A model generated the notes under the pieces. That model made no database searches. It saw nothing but the letters and a program-made list of their open reading frames with translations, and had not been told where the DNA came from. A stretch of 64,000 nt of DNA from Rhizophagus clarus. Taxonomy: Eukaryota; Glomeromycota; Glomeromycetes; Glomerales; Glomeraceae. The stretch's first letter is position 1. Each line of letters opens with the position of its first letter. The position numbers were made by a program, and so were the translations under genes. Below, one piece after another: positions 39,777 through 51,680 of the stretch. The DNA lies in the NCBI GenBank assembly GCA_015698045.1, contig BLAL01000295.1:489756-553755 (forward strand), read 5' to 3'.

Positions 39777-39889
39777 TTAAATAAAAGAATAAAAGCTATA
39801 AAGATTTGCCTTTTAATAAAGATTACATCTCTACACATACATTTTATAAAAATGAAAATAAAAGGCGTTAGTTATATTCTTAAACCAAA

Positions 39890-40320
39890 TTGTTAAGAAA
39901 AACATCTCTCTTTTCAAATTTAAGCCAGAAAATTTGAATTCAATCCTACAAAATAGACAAAAAAGAATGTTAGTAATATTCACAAATAAAATTATTAAAG
40001 AACATCTTTCTCTTTATTATCCATTAAAAAAATTGCCTCTTTAAATTTTACCTATTATTCTCTTTTCAAGTTTATTTCTAAGTCAAGAAATCCAAATTCG
40101 TTCCTACAAAAAAGAAACAAAAAAGAATATAGTAACATTCTTAAATCAAATTATTAAAGAACATCCCTCTCTTTATTACTTATTAAAGAAATTATCTCTC
40201 TTTAAATTTATCTATTAAAAAATTATTCTTTTTTTCAAATTTATTTCCAAGTCAAAAGATCCCAATTTGTTTCTATAAAAATAAATAAAATAAAAAGAAT
40301 ATCAATAACATTTTAAAGTA
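39890..40320. repeat. Tandem repeat, unit about 170 bp, two and a half copies
   Basis: Phrases such as AATTATTAAAGAACATC, CTCTCTTTATTA and TTCAAATTTATTTC-AAGTCA recur in order three times, with many small changes. It has no coding potential. Confidence 0.65.
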
Positions 40321-41094
40321 AAAAAAATAATAAGCCTAGTAGCTTACTCATTTCTGTAGTTCAAGAAAATGAAAATCAAAACTTACTTACTTAAAATAAT
40401 TTGCAAATCTGCAATTACATAATTCTATATTCTGTAATACTAATATTTTGATATATTTTGGCAATTTAAACTTGATGCTGAAACTAAATTTCAATCCAAA
40501 CATATTTTAACATATGCTGTATATTATTTTATAATACCGTAATAAAAAACTACAAACTATAATTACTGAATATATAGAAAAGAAAACCACTGGAACTATT
40601 CCTAGAAAAAAAGCAATTAGCTATTTTTTGCTTAAACAATTTAATATGTAAAAAAATAAAAAAATATTTTAAATTAGCATTATATTTTGATCTAGAAAAA
40701 AAATCAATGTATGATATCCATATTAATTTACGGCATTATAGTATGACATTGCATTACATATAACTTTAAATATTTATCCAAAATTATATACTTTTTTTAC
40801 TGTGACCTAATTTAGTGATACTCTATTTTTGCATGTAACCTTTACTCAAAATACCCATTTTTTCATATGACCTTCCTATTAAAAATATAAAAAAATATAC
40901 GTTTTTTGCATATGACCTTTATTATAATTAACTGGAGTTCTGATAGAATGGTTCTACTTCCACAATGGCAGCTATACCAAATCTGAATTAATATAACTGT
41001 AATTATTTCAGCAGAATTTTAACAACTGTAAAACATTATGGCAATTGTAATGCATTATAATAGCTGTAATGCATTATGACAGCTGTAATAGTCA

Positions 41095-41525
41095 AATTCA
41101 AAAATTTTAGACCAGAACTACAAAAAAAATAAATAAAAAAACATTAATATATAAAGAAAAATCAAAAAACTCTTACTTTTATTTTAAAAATACTCATCAG
41201 TCTTTATTTTCAAGTTTTAGACTAAAATCTACAAAAAAAAAAGGTAAAAAAATGTTAATAAATGTTCTCACATAAAGAAAAATCAAAAAAAAACCTTCAC
41301 TTTTCCTTTAAAAAGACTCATCAGTTTCTATTTTTAAGTTTCAGGCTAAAATTTACAAAAGAAAAAGAAATAAAAGAATATTAATAAATGTTCTTACATA
41401 AAAAAAAACTAAACCCCTATTTTTTCTTTAAAAATACTTATTGACAGTCTCCATTTTCAAGTTCTAGGCTAAAATCTATAAAAAAAAAAATAAAATAATG
41501 TTAATAAATATTCTTATATAAAGAA
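41095..41525. repeat. Tandem repeat, unit about 115-125 bp, four copies
   Basis: The ordered phrases CAAGTTTTAGACTAAAATCT, TTAATAAATGTTCT, ACATAAAGAAAAATCAAAAA and TTTAAAAATACTCATCAGTC recur four times with divergence. The array is bounded on both sides by AT-rich single-copy-looking DNA. Confidence 0.7.
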
Positions 41526-43589
41526 AATAAAAAAATATATTTTTTTCAATTATTGATCAGTCAATCAAAATATTTCAGCAATTTGATATTTTAGCAGATT
41601 TATAACTGTAATAATAATATGGCAGTAATACAGCATTATGTTAAAAAAAATTCTATACCAAAATTAATTACAGCAGATTTTTACAGACGTAATACCAAAA
41701 CTGTAATTAATTTATGGAGAAATATAATCCTAAAAAACTAGTTTTTTAGTTAAAATTAGTTTAATTTAATTTTTTAATTAATTCTTAAAATTTTTTTTTA
41801 ATTTTTTTACTTGCAATATTGATTTAAAATTTTGGATAATTATAATAAAAATTAAGATTTGGTACTTTTCTTTTTAAAAATTATTAAAAAATAATTGCAT
41901 ACAAAAATTATAGAAATTAAAATAATTTTGATAGATTTTATTAAGAAGCAATTTCAGAATTATTAATTATTGTTTAATTAATAGGATTTTTATTTTAATT
42001 TTTCTAAATAAAACATTATTTTTTTTTCATTTGTTATATTAATATTTTAAATAAATGTTTGAACTAACTTTGTAAATGTAAAATATAGTTTTAGTAAATA
42101 TATCAGATACTTAGTGTTTTATCTTTTATATAATAAAATCTATATATTATATAATTTTTTTAAATTAAAAATAATAAAAGTTATATAAAAAAAAATATAT
42201 TTTTTTGCATTTTTAATGAACAAGTTATATAATACTTAAACTTATAAAAATTAAAATGCAAATACTTCTGAATAATTTTATTTAAGTATAAAAAAGTGAT
42301 TTTATTAAATTAAAATTTGTTTTGTATAAAGTTAAATTTAATAAATAAAAAAAAAAAATGATGAAATTAATATTTTACATTTTATTAAAAATATTTGAAA
42401 TTTTATAATTACTTCTAATGATATTTTTTAAATATACTATACATTTTTATATTATGTATTATATATATCAGTCAGCGGTCATGTCAGATCACTTGTCGAT
42501 TATTAATTAAAATAATTTTGTGTAATCATAATTGAATATTTCATTATGTAGCTAAAAAAGAATTTTTTAATACAACGCTTATACAAATTAAGTAAATTAA
42601 TAGTTTGACATGTGTATTATAAATTTTTATCATCATTTCTTCTTTAGTAATATTTTTTTTTTTTTTGCATTTATAAGAAAGTTTGTCTCAAAAATGAAGT
42701 TTTCCTCCAGATGCAACTTAAAAGTAGATGTAAAATACAATTTAAATAACAAAAATATATGTAATTTTATGAGAAGAAAAAGATTTACTAAGTTAAAAAA
42801 GGCAGTTATTTAGGTAGTTTTTGTGTAAACCACAAAAAGTCAATTTTTATAATAAAAAAAAAAATTTTTAATTTCAATAAAACTTTTAGCAAAAGCTTTT
42901 TTTAACTTGTAATTGTCTTATTTCTAGCTATAATTTGGCGAAATAAACAACTTTTGTTAAGCTTAGAAGGGTGATTATTATGTCAGATTTTTTGTTATTT
43001 GTAAATTTTGTTAAAATTTTTTAATTAAAACATTAATAAAAAATCTTTTTATCTATTAAAACAATACTATTGGGTCTATTTGGGTGTTATAAGTGGATTT
43101 TTGGTCGAAAAACTAGTTAAATATAATATTTTTTTTGTTTATTTAAATTAAACCTTTAATGCTTAAACCCTAGCATTATAATAATCATGTAAATTTCTAC
43201 AACTTATTAGAAAAAAACTTTAAAATTTTTAAATTTTAATTCATTAAACATGAAAATAAAACATAAATTATTTATTTATAGAAAAAATTCTTATTAGCTA
43301 TTAGGTCTATTTGCTTTGTTAATTATAAATAAAGATAATATATTATGGATAAGTAAAATGTTTTTTTTATGTTCACTAGTCAAAAAAAGAATATTCAGTC
43401 TTAACAAAATTTGGCCCATATTCGATCAAAATCAAAAAAAATCGACCTCAATTAGTGATGATCTACAGTTAGATATCTATTCAGTATAGTCAAATAGTGT
43501 ACATTAATTGAGCGTTGTGTCACAAATCACGTATAATTGAACTGGTGGTACACGTAATACACCATCTAAAAGTTTAGATTTAAACTTTT

Positions 43590-45600
43590 AACGATGCTTC
43601 CCCTTTCATCCTTTTTTTTTCTTTTATCCTTCCCATTCCCTCATTTTCCCTTCCCTTCATCCTTCCCCTATCTTCATCCTATCCTTCCTTTATCCTCCAT
43701 CCTTCCCTTTACTTCGTCTTTCCCTTTTCCTTTTTTTTCTTTGTCTTTTCTTTTTCCTTTTTCTATTTCTTTCATACCTTTGTTAAATAACTTAACAGAA
43801 CGTTTCCTAATACTTTTTTTTCTTTTATTTTAGATAGTTCTTTCGGTCTTATTAGACACAAAATTTTGGTAAGTTTTTATTTCTTTTTTTTTTTCTTTAA
43901 TTATTTATTTTAATGGACACTTCTAATAGTTCGTTCTCTTACATTTTTTAAGTGATTTGGATGGATACATCAAGGAAAATGAAAGGATGGAGCCTACATT
44001 ATGAATACGATAATGTGCAGAAAAACTCCAGAAAGTGGACTTCTCGGTTAGTAAAATCTTTTTTTTCTTTAATTTTATTTAACAAACTTTTAATAACAGC
44101 TTTTTTACAGACGGCTGGTTCTTCAAGATACTCGGATGGGTAAGAATTTGGTGTTATTTTTCTTAATTACTTTTTAATAAAAATCATGAAACATTTAATA
44201 ACGTTTCAGTTTTTTTTTTCTTTTGTAGGTGAATTTTCGGCTTTTTGGATGCGATATTTTGGTAAGATATTTTTGAATAATTTTTTATTTCATTTTTTAA
44301 AGAACGCTATCTAATTACTTTTTCTTTTTTTTTAAAACAATTTATTCTTCGGCTTTTAGATGTTGAATTAATCTCTTATTTTACTACATTAATAATTATA
44401 TCAACAATTAATCTATGAATCATCATGTTAATTAATGATAATTGATATTCACGAAATCTCCCCTTTCCTCCCTTCCCCTTAATCTCCCCCTTAACCTTTT
44501 CTCTCAACTTACTTTACTTCTTTTCTTTTGTTTCTTTGTTCTTTCCCTTCCATTTCTCTTCCCTTCCTTTCTTCCTTCTTCCCTCCCTCCACAATCATCT
44601 CTCTTTCGTAAAGAATACTTAAAAAACATTTTTTAGTTTTTAAACAAAACATTTATAGCGATGTTTCAATTTTTTCTTTTTTATGTGACTCCTTCGGTTT
44701 TCTGAATATGGCATTTCAAAAGGTTTCTTTCTTTTTCTTTAATTATTTTAACGAACGCTTATTAACAGTTCGTCTTTAATTTTTTTAAGCATTTTCTTGT
44801 TCTTTTTGGATGTGTGGGACTTCGTTTCAATAAGTTTTTTTCTTATTTAGTTTACATGTTCTAACTGTTCTAATGGAATATATGCTGACCTCTTCTCTCT
44901 TTTTTTTAAACAGTTCTGGACGGGTAGGTTTTTTCTTGAATCATAATTTTTATGAAATATCTACTAATTTTTAGAGGTTTCCTTTTTTTTTTAGTAATTT
45001 GTTCTTTGGGTCTGACCTTCAGTGAGTTTTTTGTTATTATTTTTAATGACATTAATGAAATTTAACATTTTGTTATGTTTTTTACTTTTTTTTTCATAGG
45101 AATCCAGTTTCCAATTTTGATACTGAAATCTGGTATAGTTTTGAATTTTAAAATTTCAAAACTTGAAAAAAAGATTTTTAACTTTTTTTTTCTTCTTTGT
45201 AAAGAAATCAGCTTCAAATTGGACACTGGACTTCCAGGTAAAGCCTTAAAAAAAATTTTGAAGCTCTTTTAAAAAAAGTTCTAACTTTTTTTTTCTTTTT
45301 TTTGTATTTCAGAAATAGCGAGTAAATTGTCTTATTTTTTAATATTTATTAATCTGTTACGCTAGAGAATCTTTAAGTAACCAATTAATAATAGCTGTGT
45401 CAAAAATGTAAATAAAACATACCGTATAAGAAAGAAACCAATTAATAATCTCTTTCGTTGTTATAACAGTCTTTAATAGATAAGTTGATTTGGATTTTAA
45501 AAATTTGAACAAGAGATTTGACAAGTAGAAAAAATTCAAATTTTCCTTTATTTTAACAAATATTAATAACTGTTCATTCTTTACGTTTTAGATGGTTACT
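43590..45600 (+). repeat. Degenerate array of mini-exon-like blocks between T-rich introns
   Basis: The + strand alternates long T-rich stretches (often TTCTTTAATTATTTTAACGA and then TTAATAACAG) with short blocks that repeat a loose theme (TTCGGCTTTTTGGATGCG, then ATTTTGGTAAG). Splice-like borders are visible, for example TTTTTAAG at 43,951, a block ending TCTCG before GTTAGT near 44,047, CAG at 44,111, GTAAG at 44,140, TTGTAG at 44,229 and GTAAG at 44,263. No continuous protein can be assembled, and the longest frames on this strand are low-complexity. It looks like a gene built by repeated duplication of an exon-intron unit, now decayed or non-coding. Confidence 0.4.
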
Positions 45601-46500
45601 TCAAATTTTTTTAGAGTAAAAAAAATTGGAAATTTTTTATCATTTAGGTATAATAATTTCTAGGCGGATAGATTAGTCTTTATATTATTAGTGTAGAATT
45701 AAATAATAATTAAATAGATAATAGTATAATTTGTAATATAATATTATCTAATAAAATCACAAATTTAAAACTGCAATTAAGTAAAAAATTGACTATCATT
45801 AGACCATAGTTCATCTTAAAATTTAAGTCGAATAAATTACTAATGGTAGTACTAATAATAGTTGAATGTTAGTCGAATTTTGGTTGAATATCCTTTCTGA
45901 ATGTTGGACGATTGGCATCTTAAATGTGCCAAAAAATTGGCCTCAATTTGACATAAGTTAGATCATCATTCGACCTATATTTGACCTGGTCAAATTTAGG
46001 CCGAATTGTCCTATTTCAACTAGTGGTTTAAAGTAGCGTTAAAATAAAACATATCGGCAGATTTATTTCATCATCCAAATATATTAAATTTTGTTATACA
46101 ATGTATTATAAAAGTTAAAGATATGCAATATAATAATCCAAAAAAAGTGCGTACAATTTTAAAAAATGCAATTTAGGACAATTTTAATTTTGGCCAGAAT
46201 TAATATAATTTTGGTTAGATTTAATATACCGTAACTGGTAATATGATAGTAATGATATTTAGTCAAACAAAAAAGAAAAAAACTTTAACGTTACAATCTA
46301 TAAAATCTATAATTACAAAGATAATTTCACATTTAATAATTTGTTGAATAATAATTAATATCACTATAAAAGAAAATTGTATAAAAGAAATTATATTTTA
46401 ATCAAAAGAAAAAAAATTACACCACAATGTATATATGATTTTATAAAAAAATTGAACCACAATTGCACAATTTTAACTGTAATATTAATGCTATAGTTCT
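45601..46500. other. Intergenic, AT-rich
   Basis: No gene is seen. A stretch at 45,835-46,030 repeats GTTGAAT/GTCGAAT-type words and TTTGGCC/GGCCGAA words and may be an old inverted-repeat element, but its ends could not be defined. Confidence 0.35.
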
Positions 46501-47560
46501 GTACTAATTGCAAATGCACTGCAATATATAAGAATGGAAAATACAGTAAGAAAGGATAACAGAAGAATAAAGGAAAGAAGAGATAAATGAAAAGGGATGA
46601 AGGGAAGCAAAGATAATCAAAGAAAATGAAGAAAGAATAAAAAAGATAAAGGATAGTGAAAAGGAATGAATGAAACAAAAAAAGAATAAAAATGAATAAG
46701 AAAACAAAAGGGAAATGAAAAGGAATAAAGAGAATGAAAAAAAAATAAAAGAAACAAAGATGGAATTAAAAGGAATGAAAGAAACAAATAGCGAATGAAA
46801 AAAAAACAGGGGGAATAAAAGAGAATGAAAGGAAGCAAAGGAGGAATGAAAATCAATAAAGAGAATGAAAAAAAAGCAACAAAAGAAGCCAAAGAGTAAT
46901 GAGAGAAATAAAAAAAGCAATGAAAGAAATCAAAGATCAATAAAAGAAATGGAAAAAGCAATGAAAGAAACCAAAGATAAATTAAAGAAATGAAAAAAAG
47001 CAATGAAATAAACCAAAAATCAATGAAAGAAACCAAAAAGGCAATGAAAGAAATAATAACAAAAGGAACAAAAGATTAATGAAAGGAATAACAAAGGGAA
47101 CCACAAAAGATCAATGAAAGAACCATGGAAAGAAATGAAAGAAATAATGAAAAAAAGAAACAAAGAAACCATGAAAATAAGAGAAATAAAAAAATGAAAG
47201 AAAAGCCAGAACACCCACCCATAGAAAAATGAAAAAGAAAATGGTTAATATCATCTTAAAAGAAAAATAAAATAACAAGAGAAAGAGATGTAAAAAACTT
47301 ACTTGAATTTTCACTCAAATGATACATATCTAAAAAAGACAAAAAGTTTAGTAAAAGAACAAGGGAAAGAATGAAAAGAAAACAAAAAAAAGAATTAAAA
47401 CTCATCTTGAATTTCCACTGAAATGGAATTAAAAACAGCCGCACTTAAAAAAAAAAAGAACAAGTTAATAAGAGAAAAAGAAAAAAGAATAAAAGCAAAA
47501 AAAAAAAACTTACCTGTTACAGCACTTAATCCCAAAGCTAAAGGTGATGCCGTTAACTAA
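46500..47560 (-). repeat. Polypurine tract with minus-strand exon-like blocks
   Basis: The + strand is an irregular repeat of AATGAAAGAAACCAAAGA-like words for about 700 bp. On the minus strand this is a polypyrimidine tract. To its right, minus-strand blocks with splice signals appear: one ending AAGTGCTGTAACAG before GTAAG (exon end near 47,514), one containing CAGTGGAAATTCAAG (47,405-47,445) and one with GAGTGAAAATTCAA before GTAAG (47,300-47,335). This suggests a minus-strand multi-exon transcript. The long phenylalanine-rich frames over the tract are composition artefacts. Confidence 0.4.
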
Positions 47561-47571
47561 AGAATTAAAAA

Positions 47572-47765
47572 AAATGATTTTTTTATTTTAAAAAAAAATG
47601 TTAAAAAAAAAGATGATTATTTTATATTAAAAAAAAATAAAAAAAAAAAATGATTATTTATTTTAAAAAAAAAATGATAAAAAAAAAAAAAGATTTTTTA
47701 TTTTAAAAAAAAATGATAAAAAAAAAAATGATTATTTATTTTTAAAAAAAAATGTTAAAAAAATT
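47572..47765. repeat. A-rich tandem repeat, unit about 35-40 bp
   Basis: About five copies of ATGATTATTTATTTTAAAAA with A runs of variable length. Confidence 0.75.
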
Positions 47766-48240
47766 TCCTTCCGCTACAGTAGCTTAAGTTTGAATAAAAC
47801 TACTAGCGTTAATTATCTATAACATAAAAGGTAATATCGCTTACCATTTACGATAAGCTTATCTCATGAGTTGATATAAAAAAGGGATATATGCAGTTTT
47901 TGAACCAGTATAACCGGTATTATGATCCGATTATTTAGGTAAACAAGTGGTAAACGCGTAAAAAAAAAAATATATAGCGCCTTTGGGCTCTGGCAGTTTT
48001 TTCATCAGCGATAATGTTTATTTGTTTATTAGGTAATCTATTTTATTTGTTTCTCTTCATTCACTTTTTAAAACTTTAATTTTAATTCTTTTATTTCAAT
48101 TTTAATTGATTAAATAAAATTAAATAAAAAAAAAATTTAACACTATAACGAATTATTTGGTATAAAGGCTCCACATGTGACTTGCTGATCTAATCAGATA
48201 ATCTGAATATCCGATCTTGAAAAAAAAATTTTTTTTTTTG

Positions 48241-49760
48241 TGATATTACCAGATGAAAAGTACGACCGGACTATTGGAATTAAGGTAAGGGAGGGTTGGG
48301 GTGGTTTTTCAGTTTTTTTTTATTTAATTAATTATTTTTTTTTTTCTTTTTTGTAGTGTTGTCAGACGAAAAGTACGACTAAACTATTGGAATTAAAGTA
48401 AGGGAGGGTTGGAGTGGTGTTTTTCAGTTTTTTTTTATTTAATTAATTATTCTTTTTTTCTTTTTTCTTTTTTCTTTTTTGTAGTGTTACCAGACGAAAA
48501 GCATGACCGGACTATTGGAATTAAGGTAAGAGAGGGTTAGGATGGTGTTTTTTGGTTTTTTTTTACACAGGTCGAAATTAGTTAAATAGGGTATCAATAG
48601 AGTATCAATAGGTTATCAATCAGCTATCAATAAGCTATCCTATTGGTAGCCTATTGAACTTGCGCCATAATCCATCACCAATCGGGCAGGCTGATTGATA
48701 GCTGATTGATAACTTATTGATAACCTATTAATATCCTATTGGTATTTTTATTAAATAGGGTATCAATAGGGTATCAATAGGTTATCAATAGGTTATTAAT
48801 CAGCCTGCCTGATTGGTGACGGATTATGGCGCAAGTTCAATAGGCTACCAATAGGGTAGCCTATTGATAGCTGATTAATAACCTATTGATACCCTATTGA
48901 TACCTTATTTAACTAATTTCGACCTGTGTTATTTAATTAATTAATTATTTTTTTTTTCTTTTTTGTAGTGTTGCCAGACAAAAAGCATAACCGGACTATT
49001 AGAATTAAGGTAAGGAAGGGTTGGGGTGGTGTTTTTCAAGTTTTTTTTTATTTAATTAATTAATTATTATTATTATTTTTTTTTCTTTTTTGTAGTATTG
49101 CCAGACGAAAAGTACGACTGGACTTTTGGAATTAAGGTAAGGGAGGGTTGGGGTGATGTTTTTTGTTGTTTTTTTTTATTTAATTAATTAATTATTTTTT
49201 TTTTCTTTTCGTAATTTCGACAGATGAAAAGCACGACCAGACTATTGGAATTAAGGTAAAGGAGGGTTGGAGTGATGTTTTTTGGGGGTTTTTTTTATTT
49301 AATTAACTATTTTTTTTTCTTTTTTTTTTTGTAGTATTGCTGGACGAAAAGACTTTTGGAATTAAGGACAATTAAGGTAAGGAAGTGTTGGGGTGATGTT
49401 TTTCGTTGTTTTTTTTTATTTAATTAATTAATTATTTTTTTTTTTGTTTTCGTAGTTTCGCCAGATGAAAAGTATGACCGGACTATTGGAATTAAGTAAG
49501 GTAAAGGAGGGTTGGGGTGGTGTTTTTCGTTGATTTTTTTAATTAATTAATTAATTAGTAATTTTTTTTTTCTTTTTTGTAGTGTTACCAGATGAAAAGC
49601 ATGACCAGACTATTAGAATTAAGGTAAGGGAGAGTTGAGGTGAATTTTTTCGTTGTTTTTTTTTAATTAATTAATTAATTATTTATTTTTTTTTTTTTCT
49701 TTTTTGTAGTGTTGCTGGATGAAAAGCATGACTGGACTTTTGGAATTAAGGATAATTGAG
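48241..49760 (+). repeat. Tandem array of ten mini-exon units with splice signals
   Basis: The unit is about 116-128 bp: T-rich tract, TTTTTTGTAG, a core of about 41 nt, then GTAAGGGAGGGTTGGGGTG and an AT-rich filler. Cores lie at about 48241-48283, 48357-48397, 48485-48525, 48969-49009, 49096-49136, 49215-49255, 49335-49376, 49456-49500, 49583-49623 and 49710 onward. Core words are CCAGACGAAAAGTACGACCG and ACTATTGGAATTAAG. The best-kept copies have a 3' splice-like tract before and GTAAG after; the last copy has lost its GTAAG and reads on. Forty-one is not a multiple of three, and only one frame of the core is open, so serial inclusion would not give a protein. Confidence 0.75.
48566..48928. 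mobile_element. Foldback (palindromic) element, 363 bp, inserted in the mini-exon array
   Basis: The ends are CACAGGTCGAAATTAGTTAA and its near-perfect complement, and the two halves are inverted copies almost throughout, including GCCTATTGAACTTGCGCCAT and GGTATCAATAGGGTATCAAT motifs. TTA on each side (48563-48565 and 48929-48931) is a plausible 3-bp target duplication, and removing the element restores the array sequence. A TWA-type duplication suggests PIF/Harbinger mobilisation, which is inference. Confidence 0.85.
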
Positions 49761-50760
49761 ATCAAGAGTATATGATCAAGGGGATTACGGCATTCGCAAG
49801 GCTCTGTGACAATGATCATCTATCTAAAAGTCAAAGTTTTCGCACTGGTGAATTTAAATATCACGAGATTTCAATGTCGGTTAAGTGATTTTCCTAAGAG
49901 GAGCCTGCATGAGTTTTAAAATCATTGTTAGTTTTAAAATCATCGTCGGTAAATGATATAAAGGAAGATTCTTTGTCTCCATATTTTAAAAACAAAATTT
50001 TTAAAATTAAAAATTAATAAAAGATAATGAAAATTTTGGTTATTTCTTTATTTTCAAAATTCTTTAAATATTATAGCAAATTCATATGAAACCTAGTTAT
50101 TCTTACTGCCTTATTTAATTATTTTACATCATGAAAAAGCTTTTGGAGAATAAATAATACCATTAACAACTGCAAATAACTACTATTGTATTCACAAAAC
50201 TTTTATTTGCAACTGGTGTAAAAAGTGATGGGTTCTTAAAATAGTTGATGGGTTATAAAAAGTCGTTATTACTTTAATTTTTAAGCATGAGTTGTAAAAA
50301 ATTTTTTTATTTTCTGATTATTCTATATAAGATTGATAAGATGAATGTGTAACACAATCGTATTTTGCACTGTTTACTAATTTTTTATTAAAAATTCTTA
50401 ATTTAAGCTAATTCCAAGGATCGGCGCATATGAGATATTTATATAATATTTAAAAAAAATAAGCAAAAGAAAGAAGTTAAAAAAATTTTCTTAATATTTT
50501 ATTAGTTTGCTATATCAAAATAACCATATAATTGACTATCTTCTTTGGCTAGATGCAACCGAATAAAGTAAAATTTTTGACTTTTAAAAAGTTTAAAAAT
50601 ATTTTTTAAGTCTTGAACAAACATGTTTACTATTGTTGGAAAAAGTGTTACATTGCATAAATATGGTATTACCTTTGACCTAAAAATTTTGATTTTAACG
50701 TAATTTGGACTGTCATTACGAATTTGGCCAGAATTAAGAAAAATTTGGCCAGAATTATGA
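49761..50760. other. Intergenic, left flank of the giant element
   Basis: No gene is supported. Near 50,724-50,757 two copies of TTTGGCCAGAATTA stand just before the GC-richer end region of the Polinton-like element. Confidence 0.4.
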
Positions 50761-50764
50761 ATTA

Positions 50765-51319
50765 TTGATTGGTATCGTCGGTGCCAGGCTAACGCTCAGC
50801 GGAGGCTAAAGCCCCTATACATCCCCCTTCCGTGGTGAAACCCTACCAGATCCCCTTCCAGTTAGGCTCCAGCGCCTTACGGCGCATCTCTAACAATACT
50901 ATGGATAAATACCATACCCCCATCTGTTCCGATCTGTTCCATACATCTGTTCTATACAAATATACTAAAAACAAAGTAAAACAAAGAATAAAGAAGAAAT
51001 AAGGATATGGAACAGATGGAACAGATGGAACAGATAAAATAAAAAAAAAATCAGATCACCTTTCCCAGAAAAAACTTTTAAAATTCAGGTACCTGATCAA
51101 TTCCATTCGTTCCAATCTGTTCCGTCCACAAGAACAGATCCAAACGCCTCACCAAGCCCAATACGATATGTGAAAAATACCCCAATACCTAGTATGATCC
51201 CCCTATATATACCCCCCATACCATCCTCATATTAGTCATCGATATTGGGCTATGCCTAAAAAGTGGCAATATTACAGGACCTATCCATAGAATACCGTAC
51301 CTGAAAAAAAAAATCGTAA
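50765..51319. repeat. Presumed terminal region of the element, with ATCTGTTCC repeats
   Basis: A non-coding stretch, clearly richer in G and C than its flanks. It carries a perfect hairpin GCGCCTTACGGCGC (about 50,869-50,884). It also has a cluster of the word ATCTGTTCC in both orientations: several direct copies at 50,925-50,955, three inverted copies (GGAACAGAT) at 51,008-51,035 forming a potential stem with the first group, and further copies at 51,105-51,140. It fits a Polinton terminal repeat or replication-start zone. The partner repeat is not in the window. Confidence 0.5.
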
Positions 51320-51634
51320 TTAATCCTCTTTCGTCGCTTCTCTTAAATACTTCTTAATATAAGCCTGAACTTTATCATCGGCATCCAAAATCTTAAGACC
51401 AAGTTTCTTAGCCTTCTTGTTTGTAGCCGTCTTCTTTCTCTTTCTCTTAGCGTCTAGAATTTCTCTTTTACTATGTGTTTTAACCTCCCAATTTTCACCA
51501 GTAAGGGTATTCTTGTGCGTCCCACAGATAATACAATCACCATGAATTCGATATCGACCTTTATCAGTCATATCCTGAACTTCTGAAGAGGTTTCTGTCT
51601 TCTTTTTACACTTTGTACAATGTATCTCTGTCAT
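51320..51634 (-). CDS. DUF5679-like zinc-binding protein
   Basis: About 104 residues from the ATG at 51634 (another ATG lies two codons upstream, at 51640). The N-terminus has two cysteine pairs, CTKC and CIICG, about 30 residues apart, with a GRYRIHGDC strand between them. That is the layout of the small DUF5679 zinc-ribbon domain known from large DNA viruses and related elements. The rest is highly basic (KRKRKKTATNKKAKK) with a helical end, suggesting nucleic-acid binding. It is divergent from the integrase, with fewer than 50 nt between the start codons, so the two probably share a promoter. Confidence 0.55.
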   Translation of the reverse strand: MTEIHCTKCKKKTETSSEVQDMTDKGRYRIHGDCIICGTHKNTLTGENWEVKTHSKREILDAKRKRKKTATNKKAKKLGLKILDADDKVQAYIKKYLREATKED

Positions 51635-51680
51635 ATCCACAAATTTGAATTCTAGAAGTAAAACTTTAATTTTGAGCGAT

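Larger units (their letters stand above)
36491..43590. other. Gene desert, extremely AT-rich
   Basis: Apart from the elements and tandem repeats listed separately, no coding region is supported. A 67-codon frame at 42610-42813 is unsupported. CATATGACCTTT-like phrases recur at 38,795-38,845 and 40,800-40,920. Confidence 0.5.

Noticed and set aside
46391..47444. Six overlapping minus-strand frames extremely rich in Phe, Leu and Ser
   Set aside because: They overlap in several frames over a polypyrimidine tract; the composition explains them and no membrane protein family fits.
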